Shown: positions 10,922 to 22,132 of the stretch, piece after piece
Layout of the letters: each line of letters opens with the position of its first letter
Position numbering within the stretch: position 1 is the first letter of the stretch
NCBI RefSeq assembly: GCF_014489595.1
Contig: NZ_CP060790.1
Span: forward strand, 558,001-622,000
DNA length: 64,000 bases
Source: Paenacidovorax monticola
GTDB lineage: Bacteria > Pseudomonadota > Gammaproteobacteria > Burkholderiales > Burkholderiaceae_C
Direction: 5' to 3'
Notes under the pieces: model-generated
The model's input: only the letters and a program-made list of their open reading frames with translations
Told to the model about the DNA's origin: nothing
Databases searched by the model: none
Translations under genes and position numbers: made by a program

Positions 10922-11899
10922 ATGGCCGGTGCCAGCCTACTGACCCTGCTCGACGACATCGCGGCCATCCTCGACGACGTGGCGCTCATGACCAAGGTGG
11001 CCGCCAAGAAGAGCGCCACCATGGCGGACGACGTGTCGGTGATGACCAAGGTCGCCGCGCAGAAGACGGCCGGCGTGCTGGGCGACGATCTTGCGCTCAA
11101 CGCACAGCAGGTGACCGGTGTGCGCGCCGAGCGCGAACTGCCCGTGGTCTGGGCGGTGGCCAAGGGCTCGCTCGTCAACAAGGCCATCCTCGTGCCCGCG
11201 GCGCTGCTCATCAGCGCGTTCGCGCCCTGGGCCGTGACGCCGCTGCTCATGGTGGGCGGCGCGTTCCTGTGCTTCGAGGGTTGCGAGAAGCTCGCGCACA
11301 AGTTCCTGCACACGGCCGAGGAAGACGCCGCCGAGCATGGACGCCACGCGCAAGCCAATGCCGACGCGGCCGTGGACCTCGTGGCGCTCGAAAAGGACAA
11401 GGTCAAGGGCGCCGTGCGCACGGACTTCATCCTCTCGGCCGAGATCATCGCCATCACGCTGGGCACCGTGGCATCGGCGCCATTCGGCCAGCAGGTGGCC
11501 GTGCTTGCGGGTATCGCGCTCATCATGACCGTGGGGGTCTATGGCCTGGTGGCCGGCATCGTCAAGCTCGACGACCTGGGCCTGTGGCTGAGCGCCCGTG
11601 CAAGCGCTGCGGCGCAGGCCCTGGGGCGCGGCATCGTCGCGGCCGCTCCCTGGCTCATGAAGGGCCTGTCCGTGGCCGGAACGGCTGCCATGTTCCTCGT
11701 GGGCGGCGGCATCCTCGTGCATGGCGTGCCCGCTCTGCACCATGCCGTGGCGGGCTGGGGCGCAGCAGCGGGACAGGGCCCGCTGGGAGGGCTGTGGCAG
11801 GCCCTGGCCGTGAACGCGCTCAACGCCGTGGCGGGCCTCGTCGTGGGTGCCGTGGTGCTGGCGGTTGTGCAGTTGGCGCAACGCTGGCGCGGCCGCTGA
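10922..11899 (+). CDS. DUF808/YedI-family inner-membrane protein
   Basis: 325 residues from the ATG at 10922 ([20 protein letters not shown]). The N-terminal region [20 protein letters not shown] and the paired block [17 protein letters not shown] are the hallmark of the DUF808 (E. coli YedI) family. Four or five hydrophobic helices follow, roughly at residues 90-120, 180-200, 205-225, 255-275 and 300-320, separated by a charged loop ([18 protein letters not shown]). The molecular function of the family is not established. It appears to be a single-gene unit between the purL terminator and ompW. Confidence 0.87.
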   Translation: MAGASLLTLLDDIAAILDDVALMTKVAAKKSATMADDVSVMTKVAAQKTAGVLGDDLALNAQQVTGVRAERELPVVWAVAKGSLVNKAILVPAALLISAFAPWAVTPLLMVGGAFLCFEGCEKLAHKFLHTAEEDAAEHGRHAQANADAAVDLVALEKDKVKGAVRTDFILSAEIIAITLGTVASAPFGQQVAVLAGIALIMTVGVYGLVAGIVKLDDLGLWLSARASAAAQALGRGIVAAAPWLMKGLSVAGTAAMFLVGGGILVHGVPALHHAVAGWGAAAGQGPLGGLWQALAVNALNAVAGLVVGAVVLAVVQLAQRWRGR

Positions 11900-12025
11900 G
11901 GTGCGGGAAGGCCACGATTGGCATGGAACCGCCGGACTTTTGACCTGCGGCAAGGTTGACCCTTTTGCTTACAGGCTCAATGCAGGTTACGGGGGCCGTC
12001 CCCGTTCAACCGCATCGAGTCCTGT

Positions 12026-12631
12026 ATGAAAAAAAATCTGTTGGCCCTCGCCGTTCTGTGCGCCCTGACTTCGGGCGCCGCCTTTGCTCAGCAAGCTTCC
12101 GCTGAGGGCCCCTGGCTGGTGCGTGTGCGCGCCGTGAACCTCGACAGCGCCGACAAGGACAGCACGGGCCTGGGCCTGTCGATCAACAACAAGACGATTC
12201 CCGAAGTCGACATCTCGTACTTCTTCACGCCCAACATCGCCGCCGAGCTGATCCTGACCTACCCGCAGAAGCACGACGTGCGCTCGGCCGCGCTGGGCGG
12301 CAAGATCGGCACGCTCAAGCACCTGCCGCCCACGCTGCTGGCGCAGTACCACTTCACCAACTTCGGCGGCTTCAAGCCCTACGTGGGCGCTGGCGTGAAC
12401 TACACGCGCTTCTCCAGCGTGAACCTGCCCCTGGGCGCCACGGTGGACAAGAACAGCTGGGGCCCCGCGCTGCAGGTGGGCGTGGACATCCCGCTGACCA
12501 AGCAGCTGTCGCTGAACTTCGACATCAAGAAGGTCTACATCAAGACCGACGTGAACGTGCCCGGCGTGACCAGCGGCAAGTTCAAGGTCGATCCCCTGCT
12601 GGTGGGCGTGGGCCTGGGCTACCGCTTCTAA
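12026..12631 (+). CDS. ompW: OmpW-family outer-membrane protein
   Basis: 201 residues with a clear Sec signal peptide (MKKNLLALAVLCALTSGAAFA, cleavage expected after AFA) and an eight-stranded beta-barrel of OmpW type. Typical features are the N-terminal GPWLVRVRAVNL, the central LPPTLLAQYHF, the stretch FKPYVGAGVNYTRF and a C-terminal aromatic residue (GLGYRF) recognised by the Bam machinery. OmpW proteins are thought to let small hydrophobic compounds cross the outer membrane. A TTGACC sequence at 11956 could be a -35 element, but no convincing -10 follows. A terminator stands 30 bases downstream. Confidence 0.93.
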   Translation: MKKNLLALAVLCALTSGAAFAQQASAEGPWLVRVRAVNLDSADKDSTGLGLSINNKTIPEVDISYFFTPNIAAELILTYPQKHDVRSAALGGKIGTLKHLPPTLLAQYHFTNFGGFKPYVGAGVNYTRFSSVNLPLGATVDKNSWGPALQVGVDIPLTKQLSLNFDIKKVYIKTDVNVPGVTSGKFKVDPLLVGVGLGYRF

Positions 12632-12663
12632 GCCCGCCACCGGGTGGTTCCATGATGGGGAGG

Positions 12664-12692
12664 AAGGCCGGCGCATCGCGCCGGCCTTTTTT
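12664..12692 (+). terminator. Rho-independent terminator of ompW
   Basis: A strong GC stem (AAGGCCGGCGC pairing with GCGCCGGCCTT, ATC loop) runs into six T. It lies between the convergent ompW and methyltransferase genes; the A residues before the left arm may let it serve both strands. Confidence 0.9.
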
Positions 12693-12701
12693 CTTGCCCG
12701 C

Positions 12702-13325
12702 TTACATGCGCTGCAGCACCACCTGGCTCCAGTGCACGCCGGCATGGCCTTGCAGGCTCTCCCGCCGGCCCACATGCAGGCAGCGCAGCCCCAAGGGCGT
12801 GCCGTGCGCTACCAGCTCGGAGGGCGGCACATCGAACATGCGCCGGCCCGCCGGAACGGGGCCGTGGCGCAGCGTGAGCGAGAGCACGCCGCCCGGTGCC
12901 AGCAGCCCTGCGAGCACGGGCAGGGCTGCCGCCCGCCCGGCAGGCTCCAGGTGCATCCACACGGCCGTGAGCAGAACCAGGTCGAAGCGCTGGCCCAGGC
13001 CCTGCACGGCAGCCAGGGCGGGCAGGTGGTCGTCCAGCCAGACGACGCCGGCGTCTGCATGCCGGCGCATCGCCTCCGCGCGCAGTTCGGGCGTGGGCTC
13101 CACGGCCAGCACCTCATGGCCACGGCGTGCCAGGGCCGCGGCGTCGCGGCCCGAGCCCGCACCCACGTCGAGCACGCGGCCGGGTGGCGCGGGGTACAGG
13201 TGCAGCACCTGGGCATGCACGTCCTCGAAGCGCAGGCGCTCGTATTGCTCGGCCAGTGGCGCCGCATGGGCGCCATAGCCTGCGGTGCCCGCCACGGGGG
13301 GCGGTAAGGGAAGGGGTTCGGCCAT
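12702..13325 (-). CDS. Class I SAM-dependent methyltransferase
   Basis: 207 residues from the ATG at 13323-13325 (MAEPLPLPPPVAGTAGYG). The Rossmann-fold methyltransferase signature is clear: motif I VLDVGAGSGRDAAAL, the acidic end of strand 2 (LAVEPTPELR), motif II VVWLDDHLPAL and motif IV FDLVLLTAVWMHL. The substrate cannot be told from sequence. It converges on ompW, sharing the terminator region, and is divergent from egtD with about 140 bp between starts. That position beside another methyltransferase gene is not evidence of a shared pathway. Confidence 0.82.
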   Translation of the reverse strand: MAEPLPLPPPVAGTAGYGAHAAPLAEQYERLRFEDVHAQVLHLYPAPPGRVLDVGAGSGRDAAALARRGHEVLAVEPTPELRAEAMRRHADAGVVWLDDHLPALAAVQGLGQRFDLVLLTAVWMHLEPAGRAAALPVLAGLLAPGGVLSLTLRHGPVPAGRRMFDVPPSELVAHGTPLGLRCLHVGRRESLQGHAGVHWSQVVLQRM

Positions 13326-13463
13326 GGCCCGCGAGCGTAGCAGCCCCTGGCCCGCTGGCGCCCCTGGGGAAAGGGAGGAGGGGGAACCGTTTTTTACAGC
13401 GGGGCTATCCAAGCGGCGCCGGGGCACGTAAGCTGGGGCCCCCGCAAGGAACAGGACCGCCCC

Positions 13464-14380
13464 ATGCCACCGTCCAGCCACAGCGAGATCGCGCAGGGCC
13501 TGCGCCAAAGGCCCGCGCACATTTCACCCAAGTACTTCTACGACCCGCGCGGGTCCAGGCTCTTCGAGCAGATCACGCGCCTGCCGGAGTACTACCTCAC
13601 GCGGACCGAGCAGGCCCTGATGCAGCAGCATGCGGACGACATCGCGCGCGTGCTGGGGCCGGGCCGCACGCTCATCGAGCTGGGCGCGGGCAACTGCGCC
13701 AAGGCCCGTGCGCTGTGCCGCGTGGTGCGGCCGGCGCGCTTCGTGGGGGTGGACATCTCGTCCGAGTTCCTGCACGAGTCGGTGCAATGCCTGCACGAGG
13801 AGTTTCCGGAACTGGACGCACGCGCCATTGGCGGCGACCTGACGCAGGGCGTGGCGCTGCCGCCCGACATTCCGCGCGCGGGCCGGCTGGTGTTCTACCC
13901 TGGCTCGTCGATCGGCAATTTCGATCCGCCCCATGCGCTGGCCCTGCTCGAACACATGCGTGCACTCATCGACGACGATGGCGGCCTGCTCATCGGCATC
14001 GACCTGCCCAAGGAGCGCTCCCTGCTCGAAGCTGCCTACGACGACGCCGCGGGGTCACGGCGGCGTTCAACCGCAACGTGCTGTCGCATGTGAACCGGCT
14101 CATCGGCAGCGACTTCGAGCCCGATGCCTGGGGCCACCGCGCATTCTTCAACACCGATGCGTCGCGCATCGAGATGCACCTGGAGGCGCTCGCGCCCGCG
14201 CAGGTGCGCTGGCCCGGCGGCGCGCGCGATTTCGAGCGCGGCGAGCGCATCCATACCGAGAACAGCTACAAGTACCCGCTGACCGCCTTCACGGCGCTGC
14301 TGGCGCGCGCGGGCTTCGCGCGGGCCCAGGCCTGGACCGACGAGCGCGGCTGGTTCGCCGTGGTGTACGCGCGTCCCTGA
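13464..14380 (+). CDS. egtD: EgtD, L-histidine N-alpha-methyltransferase (single frameshift)
   Basis: First enzyme of ergothioneine synthesis, trimethylating histidine to hercynine with SAM. About 305 residues after repair. The N-terminal part shows [18 protein letters not shown] and [14 protein letters not shown], then the SAM site [13 protein letters not shown] and [12 protein letters not shown]. The C-terminal part, in another frame, carries [20 protein letters not shown]-like [10 protein letters not shown] and the final [10 protein letters not shown]. The break is at 14051-14054, where a run of four G should be five (giving [12 protein letters not shown]). All catalytic segments remain, so I regard it as a sequencing error rather than a dead gene. 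egtB follows after ten bases. Confidence 0.88.
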
Positions 14381-14390
14381 GGCCGTCGCC

Positions 14391-15655
14391 ATGGACCGCC
14401 TGCTCTCCGCCTACATGGCCGTGCGCGGCCGCACCCACGCCCTGGTCGCGCCGCTGTCGGCCGAGGACTGCTGCGTGCAGTCCATGCCCGACGCGAGCCC
14501 CGCCAAGTGGCACCTGGCGCACACCACCTGGTTCTTCGAGACCTTCGTGCTGTCGGCCTACGAGCCGGGCTTCGCTCCGTTCCACCCCGCGTTCCGCGTG
14601 CTGTTCAACTCCTACTACCAGGGGGTGGGGCAGCAGCACCCGCGCGCGCAGCGTGGCTTGCTCACGCGGCCCACGCTGCCCGAGGTGCTGGCCTACCGTG
14701 CCGACGTGGACGCCCGCGTCACGCGCCTGCTGCAAAGCCCCGCGGCCGAGGTGGCCGGGGCCGCGCTGCGCGCGCTCGTGGAGCTGGGCCTGCAGCACGA
14801 ACAGCAGCACCAGGAACTGCTCGTCACCGACATCAAGCACCTGCTGTCCTGCAACCCGCTGTGGCCGGCCTATGGCGCGCTGGACGGCGCGCCCCCGGAC
14901 GCCATGGCCGGGCTGCCCACCTGGGTGCGACAGGGCGGGGGCTGGTCGAGATCGGCCATGCGGGCCAGGGCTTCGCGTTCGACAACGAGTCGCCGCGCCA
15001 CAAGGTATACCTTGCGCCCTACGAGCTGGCCTCGCGCCCCGTGAGCAACGGCGAGTACGCGGCCTTCGTGGCGGCGGGCGGCTACCGGGAGCCCGTGCAC
15101 TGGCTGGCCGAGGGCTGGGACTGGCGTGCGGGCCTGGGCCTGGAGCATCCGCTGTACTGGCGCCAGCAGGGCGGGCGCTGGAGCGAGTTCACGCTCGGCG
15201 GTGCGCGGGCGCTGCATGCCGATCAGCCCGTGGTGCACCTGTCGTACTACGAGGCCGACGCCTACGCGCGCTGGGCCGGCGCCCGCCTGCCGACCGAGGC
15301 CGAGTGGGAGGCGGCCGCTGCGGCCATCGCGCCGCAGGGGCATTTCGCCGACAGCGGCGCGCTGCACCCGCGCGCGGCCGAGGCGCCGGGGCGGGGCGGG
15401 GCCGATGCGGGCCTGCGCCAGCTCTACGGTGACGTGTGGGAATGGACGCAGTCGAGCTATGCGCCGTACCCGGGCTTCCGGCCCGCGCCCGGTGCCGTGG
15501 GCGAATACAACGGCAAGTTCATGGTCAACCAGTACGTGCTGCGTGGCGGCTCGTGCGCCACGCCCGCAGGGCATGTGCGCGCCACCTACCGCAACTTCTT
15601 TCCGGCCACGGCGCGCTGGCAGTTCAGCGGCCTGCGGCTGGCACGCGACGCGTGA
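14391..15655 (+). CDS. egtB: EgtB, hercynylcysteine sulfoxide synthase-type iron oxygenase (single frameshift)
   Basis: Non-heme iron enzyme joining hercynine to a thiol donor in ergothioneine synthesis. About 421 residues after repair. The DinB-like N-terminal half has [12 protein letters not shown] and the iron-binding HEQQHQELL. The C-terminal half is a formylglycine-generating-enzyme-like domain with [44 protein letters not shown] and [20 protein letters not shown]. The frame is lost at 14937-14941, a run of five G that should be six ([13 protein letters not shown]). It is tightly coupled to egtD. Thiol specificity (gamma-glutamylcysteine or cysteine) cannot be read from sequence. Confidence 0.88.
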
Positions 15656-15663
15656 GCCGGCCC

Positions 15664-16116
15664 TCAGGGCTCCATGCGGAAGGTGTGCTGCAGGTACAGG
15701 CGCGCGGGCTTGCCGTCGCGCACGGGGGGTGAGAAGCGCCAGCGGCGGATGGCGTCCACCGCTGGCTGGTGCAGGGCCTCGTTGGAGCCCGGCAGCGCCT
15801 TGGCCGCGCCGACATGGCCGCTGGTCAGCACCTCGAAGGAGACGGTCACGTTGCCCCGCGCTTCGCGGGAGCTGTCGCTGAGCAGGAACGAGGGGTAGCG
15901 CGGCTCGGCGAACTCCAGCACGCGCAGCGGCTCGTCCAGCGGTAGGCTGACCTGCTGGCGCAACTGCCTTTCGGTCTCGGACTGGCGGAAGGCCGTGGCG
16001 TCAGCCTCGGTGACCTCGGCGCCGCGCGGTGCCGACGAGGAGGAGGACGTGGAGCCGCAGCCCGCGAGGGCAAGGCCCAGCGCCAGGCTGGAGAGGACAA
16101 GGGGGAAACGGTTCAT
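15664..16116 (-). CDS. Lipoprotein with TonB C-terminal-like domain
   Basis: 150 residues. The N-terminus MNRFPLVLSSLALGLALAGC is a lipoprotein signal with lipobox LAGC, followed by a serine-rich tether. The C-terminal 80 residues match the TonB C-terminal fold: EPRYPSFLLS, GNVTVSFEVLTSGHVGAAK, and HQPAVDAIRRWRFSPPVRDGKPA. A true TonB has a transmembrane anchor and XPX-rich spacer; both are missing here, so this is a TonB-domain lipoprotein that may act in the periplasm, not necessarily with ExbBD. It converges on egtB with 8 bp between the stops. Confidence 0.8.
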   Translation of the reverse strand: MNRFPLVLSSLALGLALAGCGSTSSSSSAPRGAEVTEADATAFRQSETERQLRQQVSLPLDEPLRVLEFAEPRYPSFLLSDSSREARGNVTVSFEVLTSGHVGAAKALPGSNEALHQPAVDAIRRWRFSPPVRDGKPARLYLQHTFRMEP

Positions 16117-16194
16117 GGCGATCTTCCGGTGGGTTGCCTTCGTGGATGAAGGCTTCCCCCGAGTATCTCCGCTCCCGCGCCGGGGGCTGTCGGA

Positions 16195-17478
16195 TCAGAC
16201 CGCGTCCAGCGCCTGGGCCAGGTCGGCCAGCAGGTCGTCGATGTGCTCGATGCCGACCGACAGGCGCACCATCCCCTCGCTCACGCCGGCCTTGGCCAGC
16301 TCCTGGGCATCCAGTTGCCGGTGCGTGGTCGAAGCGGGGTGCGTGGCCAGCGACTTGGCGTCGCCGATGTTCACGAGGCGAGTGAAGAGCTGCAACGCGT
16401 CCAGGAAGCGCGCGCCGGCGGCGCGCGCGTCGCCGCTGCCCGCCTTGAGGCTGAAGGAAAGGATGCCCGAGGCGCGGCCGCCCAGCTGGCGTTGCACGAG
16501 CGCGTGGTCGGGGTGGTCCTTCAGGCCCGCATAGCGCACCCATTCCACCTTGGGGTGACCCTGCAGCGTTTCGGCGATCTTCTGCGTGTTCTCGCAGATG
16601 CGGTCCATGCGCAGCGCCAGGGTCTCGATGCCCTGCAGGATCAGGAAGGCGTTGTGCGGCGAGATGGCCGCGCCCGTGTTGCGCAGCGGCACCACGCGCA
16701 CGCGGCCGATGTAGGCGGCCGGGCCCAGGGCCTCGGTGTAGACCACGCCGTGGTAGCTCACATCGGGCTCGTTGAGGCGCTTGAAGCGCGCCTTGTGTTC
16801 TGCCCAGGGGAACTTGCCACTGTCCACCACGGCGCCGCCCACGCTGTTGCCGTGGCCGCCCAGGTACTTGGTGAGCGAGTGCACGACGATGTCGGCGCCG
16901 TGCTCGAAGGGGCGCAGCAGGTAGGGGCTGGGCACGGTGTTGTCCACGATCAGGGGCACGCCATGTGCGTGGGCGATGTCGGCCAGGGCGCGGATGTCGG
17001 TCACGTTGCCCAGCGGGTTGCCGATGGACTCGATGAACACGGCCTTGGTCCGCTCGTCGATGAGCTGGGCGAAGCTCGCCGGGTCGCGCGGGTCGGCGAA
17101 GCGCACCGTGATGCCCTGCTGCGGGAAGGTGTGGGCGAACAGGTTGTAGGTGCCGCCATAGAGCGTGCTGGCCGAGACGATGTTGTCGCCAGCCTCGGCG
17201 ATCGCCTGGATGGCGTAGGTGATGGCCGCCATGCCCGAGGCCACGGCCACGGCAGCGATGCCGCCCTCCAGCGCCGCGACGCGCTTTTCGAGCACGTCGG
17301 TCGTGGGGTTCATGATGCGCGTGTAGATGTTGCCGGGGACCTTGAGGTCGAACAGGTCGGCGCCATGCTGGGCGTTGTCGAACGCATAGGCGACGGTCTG
17401 GTAGATGGGAACGGCCACGGCCTTGGTCGTGGGGTCGGGCGAGTAGCCGGCGTGGACGGCCTGGGTCTCGATGCGCAT
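16195..17478 (-). CDS. metY: O-acetylhomoserine aminocarboxypropyltransferase (MetY)
   Basis: PLP enzyme making homocysteine from O-acetylhomoserine and sulfide. 427 residues from the ATG at 17476-17478 ([20 protein letters not shown]). Cys/Met-metabolism PLP family motifs are present: [43 protein letters not shown] [11 protein letters not shown], and the PLP-lysine site [11 protein letters not shown]. The C-terminal [10 protein letters not shown] and [12 protein letters not shown] are typical of MetY. The longer length and QTVAYAF segment favour MetY over cystathionine synthases. An inverted repeat in the leader covers its ribosome-binding site and is listed separately. Confidence 0.94.
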   Translation of the reverse strand: MRIETQAVHAGYSPDPTTKAVAVPIYQTVAYAFDNAQHGADLFDLKVPGNIYTRIMNPTTDVLEKRVAALEGGIAAVAVASGMAAITYAIQAIAEAGDNIVSASTLYGGTYNLFAHTFPQQGITVRFADPRDPASFAQLIDERTKAVFIESIGNPLGNVTDIRALADIAHAHGVPLIVDNTVPSPYLLRPFEHGADIVVHSLTKYLGGHGNSVGGAVVDSGKFPWAEHKARFKRLNEPDVSYHGVVYTEALGPAAYIGRVRVVPLRNTGAAISPHNAFLILQGIETLALRMDRICENTQKIAETLQGHPKVEWVRYAGLKDHPDHALVQRQLGGRASGILSFSLKAGSGDARAAGARFLDALQLFTRLVNIGDAKSLATHPASTTHRQLDAQELAKAGVSEGMVRLSVGIEHIDDLLADLAQALDAV

Positions 17479-17560
17479 GGTGTCTCTTTCTCCGCTGTGG
17501 ATGAATGGGGGCCGGCAGATGCCGGGCGCCGGCGCATTGTGATTCAGCCTGCGGAGAAAG
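17479..17560 (-). promoter_or_regulatory. Structured metY leader sequestering the Shine-Dalgarno
   Basis: Reading the minus strand, CTTTCTCCGC (17551-17560) is perfectly complementary to GCGGAGAAAG (17486-17495), whose GGAG is the metY ribosome site 8-13 bases before the ATG. The 55-base loop holds a second hairpin, CCGGC-ATCT-GCCGG. The upstream arm could therefore act as an anti-Shine-Dalgarno. It begins only 16 bases after the stop of the exonuclease gene, so it would be present in read-through transcripts. It does not match a SAM riboswitch class that I recognise. Confidence 0.5.
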
Positions 17561-17575
17561 CTAACAACCCATTGG

Positions 17576-18241
17576 CTATGTGTTTATGCCCGGCGCGGGG
17601 TGCGGGCCGGGCGGGCGGCGGCGCTGTGGCGCAACGGGCTGCGCGGCCTCCCAGGCGGGCAGGGCGTGGTGCAGCACGGCGGGCGCATGGGCGTCGTTGG
17701 CGGCGTAGCGGATCTGGTTGGCGCTCAGCGTGCGCGCGGCCCAGTTGGAGGTCGAGGTCTTCTTGGACTTGGAAAAACGCTGGCCCAGCACCAGGGCCAC
17801 GGCGGCGCGCACGCCGGTGTTGCGGCCGAAGCCGTGGCGGCTGAAGACGCGGTCCAGATCGTGCAGGCCCTGGGGCGCGAGGCCCAGCCGGCGGGGCAGG
17901 GCATGGCGGTCGTTGTCGAGCCCGAAGCCGACCTTGCGGATGCGCGGCGTGGCGAGCACCGCGCGCACGATCTCCAGCGCCTCGGGGTGGTGCAACTGCA
18001 GGATCCAGGCATCGGACGGCGTGGCGAACTGCACCACGTGCGGGCCGTGGTCCTCCTGGCCGGGCGCGAACAGGGGCTTGCTCTCGGTATCGAAGCCCAG
18101 CACCGGGGCCGCCATCAGGGCCGCGTGGGCGGCGTCGAAGTCGGCGTTGGCGGCGGGCACGTGGATGCGCGCATCCGGCAGCACGGCGAAGGGCGGGAGC
18201 AGCAGGCTCTGCTGTTTGTCCGGGGCTTGGCGGCGTGGCAT
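17576..18241 (-). CDS. 3'-5' exonuclease of the DEDD (RNase D-like) family
   Basis: 221 residues from the ATG at 18239-18241 (MPRRQAPDKQQSLLLPPF); the longer open frame upstream overlaps rlhA and is not coding. Exo I motif is LGFDTESKP (Asp and Glu), exo II is GFGLDNDRHAL, and exo III is IRYAANDAHAP with the Tyr and Asp, so it is a DEDDy nuclease domain. The conserved block SKSKKTSTSNWAARTLS is characteristic of stand-alone bacterial 3'-5' exonuclease-domain proteins. RNA or DNA specificity is not known. It lies between rlhA and metY on the same strand, 35 bases after rlhA. Confidence 0.83.
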   Translation of the reverse strand: MPRRQAPDKQQSLLLPPFAVLPDARIHVPAANADFDAAHAALMAAPVLGFDTESKPLFAPGQEDHGPHVVQFATPSDAWILQLHHPEALEIVRAVLATPRIRKVGFGLDNDRHALPRRLGLAPQGLHDLDRVFSRHGFGRNTGVRAAVALVLGQRFSKSKKTSTSNWAARTLSANQIRYAANDAHAPAVLHHALPAWEAAQPVAPQRRRPPGPHPAPGINT

Positions 18242-18276
18242 GGGCTCGGGCGTTGGTCGCAGTCGGCCTGCCCGGC

Positions 18277-20289
18277 TCAGGTCTTCGGCGCAGGGGCCTG
18301 GGGCCGCGTGCGGTAGAAGCGCAGCGGTGCCTCCTGCATGTCCTTGAGGTGCTGGTTCATCACCGACTTCTTCATCTTGCCCACCACATGCATTTCGCAG
18401 GGCTTGCAATCGAAGCGCAGCGTGAGCTTCTCCTTGCCGTTGATGAGGTGCAGCGGCTCGGCCTTGATGGTGCCCTTGACGCCGATCACGCCCTTGGCCT
18501 GCTTGGGACACAGGCTCATGGAGAAGCGCACGCAGTGCTTGGTGATCATGAGGCTGACCTCGCCTTCCTCCTCCTTGCTTTCGTAGGCGGCGTCGATCAC
18601 CTTCACGCCGTGCTTCACGTAGAAGTCGTGCGCCTTGTGGTTGTAGACGTTGGCCAGGTAGGTCAGCGTGTCCTCGGGGAAAGGGGCGGGCGGCTCCACG
18701 GCCGCGGCGCGCGGCAGGCGCACGAAGCCCGTGGCGCGCGCCTGCTCCAGCGCGGCCACGGCGTCGCGGCGCAGCTGGTTGAGGCTGGACGCGGGCACGA
18801 ACCAGGGCTGCGAGAGGTTCAGCTGGATGTCGTGCACGGCGAAGATGGTGGCGCCAAAGCGCCCGAGCTGCTCCCGGAGAACGCCTTCGGCCTTGGCTGC
18901 GTCGGCGGCGGCCTGGTGCGGCTGGGCGATGGCGGCGCAGCCCACGAAGCCGTCCTCGTCGGTCAGCGTGAGCGCGAAGCCGTCCGCCGTTTCGTCGAGC
19001 TGGGCCCACAGGCCGATGCGGCGCTCGCTGGACTTCTTTTCGAGCAGGCGCACCCAGTCCATGTCGCGGTTGCGGTTGAGCTCCAGCCCCTTGCGCAGGT
19101 CCTTGAAGCCCGCGACCAGGTCCTTGGGGTAGACGCGCCACTGGCCCACGCTGCGCGCGGAGACCGGCTCGGCCCGGTTGATCTGCATGCCCACGAGTTC
19201 CTTCTGCAGGTCGTAGTAGCACAGGCCGTCGCCGTTGTGCAGCACCGTGTCGGGGGCGTGGGTTTCGAGTTCCACGAAGTTCTCGCCCACCTTGGTGACC
19301 CAGCCGATGGGGCGGCCCGGCGTCTTGGGCGTGTCGAAGGCGCCGATGTCGTCCTTGCGGCCGTTCACGAAGTAGTCGGTGAATTCGCGGTTGAAGTTCT
19401 GGTCGGGGTCGGGCGTGAAGCTGAAGCTCGTGGTGCCGCTCGATGAGCGCGCGAGCGGCTCGCCCGTGAACTCGCGCTCCTCGATGATCTCGTCGAACAG
19501 CTTGCGGTAGTGGGCCGTGATGTTCTTCACGTAGGCCATGTCCTTGTAGCGGCCCTCGATCTTGAAGCTGCGCACGCCCGCGTCGATGAGCGCGCGCAGG
19601 TTGCCGCTCTGGTTGTTGTCCTTCATCGACAGCACATGCTTGTCGTGCGCGATGAAGCGGCCCTTGTCGTCGGTCACCTGGTAGGGCAGGCGGCAGGCCT
19701 GGTTGCAGTCACCCCGGTTGGCGCTGCGGCCCGTGTGGGCGTGGGTGATGTAGCACTGGCCGCTGTAGGCCACGCACAGCGCGCCATGGATGAAGAACTC
19801 GATGGTGGTGCGGTGCGGGTCGGTGGCGGCGCGGATGGCGGCGATCTGTTCCAGGTCCAGCTCGCGCGCGATCACGATCTGGGAGAGGCCCGCGTCCTGC
19901 AGGAAGCGCGCCTTCTCGGGCGTGCGGATGTCGCTCTGCGTGCTGGCGTGCAGCTGGATCGGGGGCAGGTCGAGCTCCAGCAGCCCCATGTCCTGGATGA
20001 TGAGCGCGTCCGCGCCGGCTTCGTAGACCTGCCAGGCCATGCGCTGGGCGGCCTCGAGTTCGTCGTCGCGCAGGATGGTGTTGAGCGTGACGAAGATGCG
20101 GCTGTTGAAGCGGTGGGCGTGCCGGATGAGCCGCTCCAGGTCACGCAGCTCGTTGCCCGCCGTGGCGCGCGCGCCAAAGGCCGGGCCGCCGATGTAGACG
20201 GCGTCGGCGCCATGGTTCACGGCCTCGATGCCGATGTCGGCGTCGCGCGCGGGGGAGAGCAGTTCGATCTGGTGGGGCAGCAGGGACAT
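18277..20289 (-). CDS. rlhA: RlhA (YdcP)-type U32-family 23S rRNA hydroxylase
   Basis: 670 residues starting MSLLPHQIELLSPARDADI. The sequence follows E. coli RlhA (YdcP) through its whole length: GADAVYIGGPAFGARA, SRIFVTLNTILRDDELE, ELHAST-like QLHASTQSDIRT, FFIHGALCVAYSGQCYI, GRSANRGDCNQACRLPY and DAGVRSFKIEGRYKDM. The long C-terminal extension, with MITKHCVRFSMSLCPKQAKG and FDCKPCEMHV, separates RlhA from the shorter TrhP/YegQ and UbiU/V proteins. RlhA makes 5-hydroxycytidine at C2501 of 23S rRNA in E. coli, using an Fe-S centre and prephenate. Conserved Cys residues are intact. Confidence 0.9.
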   Translation of the reverse strand: MSLLPHQIELLSPARDADIGIEAVNHGADAVYIGGPAFGARATAGNELRDLERLIRHAHRFNSRIFVTLNTILRDDELEAAQRMAWQVYEAGADALIIQDMGLLELDLPPIQLHASTQSDIRTPEKARFLQDAGLSQIVIARELDLEQIAAIRAATDPHRTTIEFFIHGALCVAYSGQCYITHAHTGRSANRGDCNQACRLPYQVTDDKGRFIAHDKHVLSMKDNNQSGNLRALIDAGVRSFKIEGRYKDMAYVKNITAHYRKLFDEIIEEREFTGEPLARSSSGTTSFSFTPDPDQNFNREFTDYFVNGRKDDIGAFDTPKTPGRPIGWVTKVGENFVELETHAPDTVLHNGDGLCYYDLQKELVGMQINRAEPVSARSVGQWRVYPKDLVAGFKDLRKGLELNRNRDMDWVRLLEKKSSERRIGLWAQLDETADGFALTLTDEDGFVGCAAIAQPHQAAADAAKAEGVLREQLGRFGATIFAVHDIQLNLSQPWFVPASSLNQLRRDAVAALEQARATGFVRLPRAAAVEPPAPFPEDTLTYLANVYNHKAHDFYVKHGVKVIDAAYESKEEEGEVSLMITKHCVRFSMSLCPKQAKGVIGVKGTIKAEPLHLINGKEKLTLRFDCKPCEMHVVGKMKKSVMNQHLKDMQEAPLRFYRTRPQAPAPKT

Positions 20290-20406
20290 GGGACCCGATT
20301 ATCCCAGCCTGGGGTTTTGGGCGGCTTCTGGGGGGATTGGGGGCGATTTGCCGATACAGTGTGCGCACCATGACCTTTCCATCCCCCTCTCCGCAGGAGC
20401 CCGGCC

Positions 20407-20641
20407 ATGCGGGCGGTGATCGGCATCGCCGGGCTGCTCGTGGCGCTGGCCGTCGTGGGCCTTTTGGCCAAGAAGCAGCTCGCCGCCACCCGGGCGCCCG
20501 AGCCCGCGTTGCAGGCACCCGGCCAGGCGGCACCCACGGGCACCGTGCGTGAGCAAAGCCAGCAGGTGCAGCAGCAGGTCAAGCAGCAGGTCGAAGGCCT
20601 GATGCAGCAGGCCCGCCCCATGCCCGAGGATGAAACCAAGT

Positions 20642-20643
<2 letters not shown>
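20407..20643 (+). CDS. Small single-pass membrane protein, function unknown
   Basis: 78 residues. One N-terminal membrane helix (AVIGIAGLLVALAVVGLLA) is followed by a Pro/Ala linker and a glutamine-rich amphipathic segment (REQSQQVQQQVKQQVEGLM) likely to form a coiled coil. A GGAG ribosome site precedes the ATG. Codon use matches the chromosome. It is divergent from rlhA and lies about 50 bases before tadA, so it may share the tadA promoter. I do not recognise a named family. Confidence 0.7.
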
Positions 20644-22077
<1,434 letters not shown>

Positions 22078-22132
22078 TTGGCGCCCCGCGCGCGGTTTCT
22101 TTCCATGGAGCAGGCCCTGCGGCCTGGACACC

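Noticed and set aside
13464..15655. Treating egtD and egtB as pseudogenes
   Set aside because: Each has a single homopolymer deletion with every catalytic motif intact on both sides, matching the error pattern elsewhere in the window.
17479..17560. SAM riboswitch upstream of metY
   Set aside because: The leader has a structured ribosome site but none of the SAM-I, SAM-II or SAM/SAH core sequences that I can recognise.
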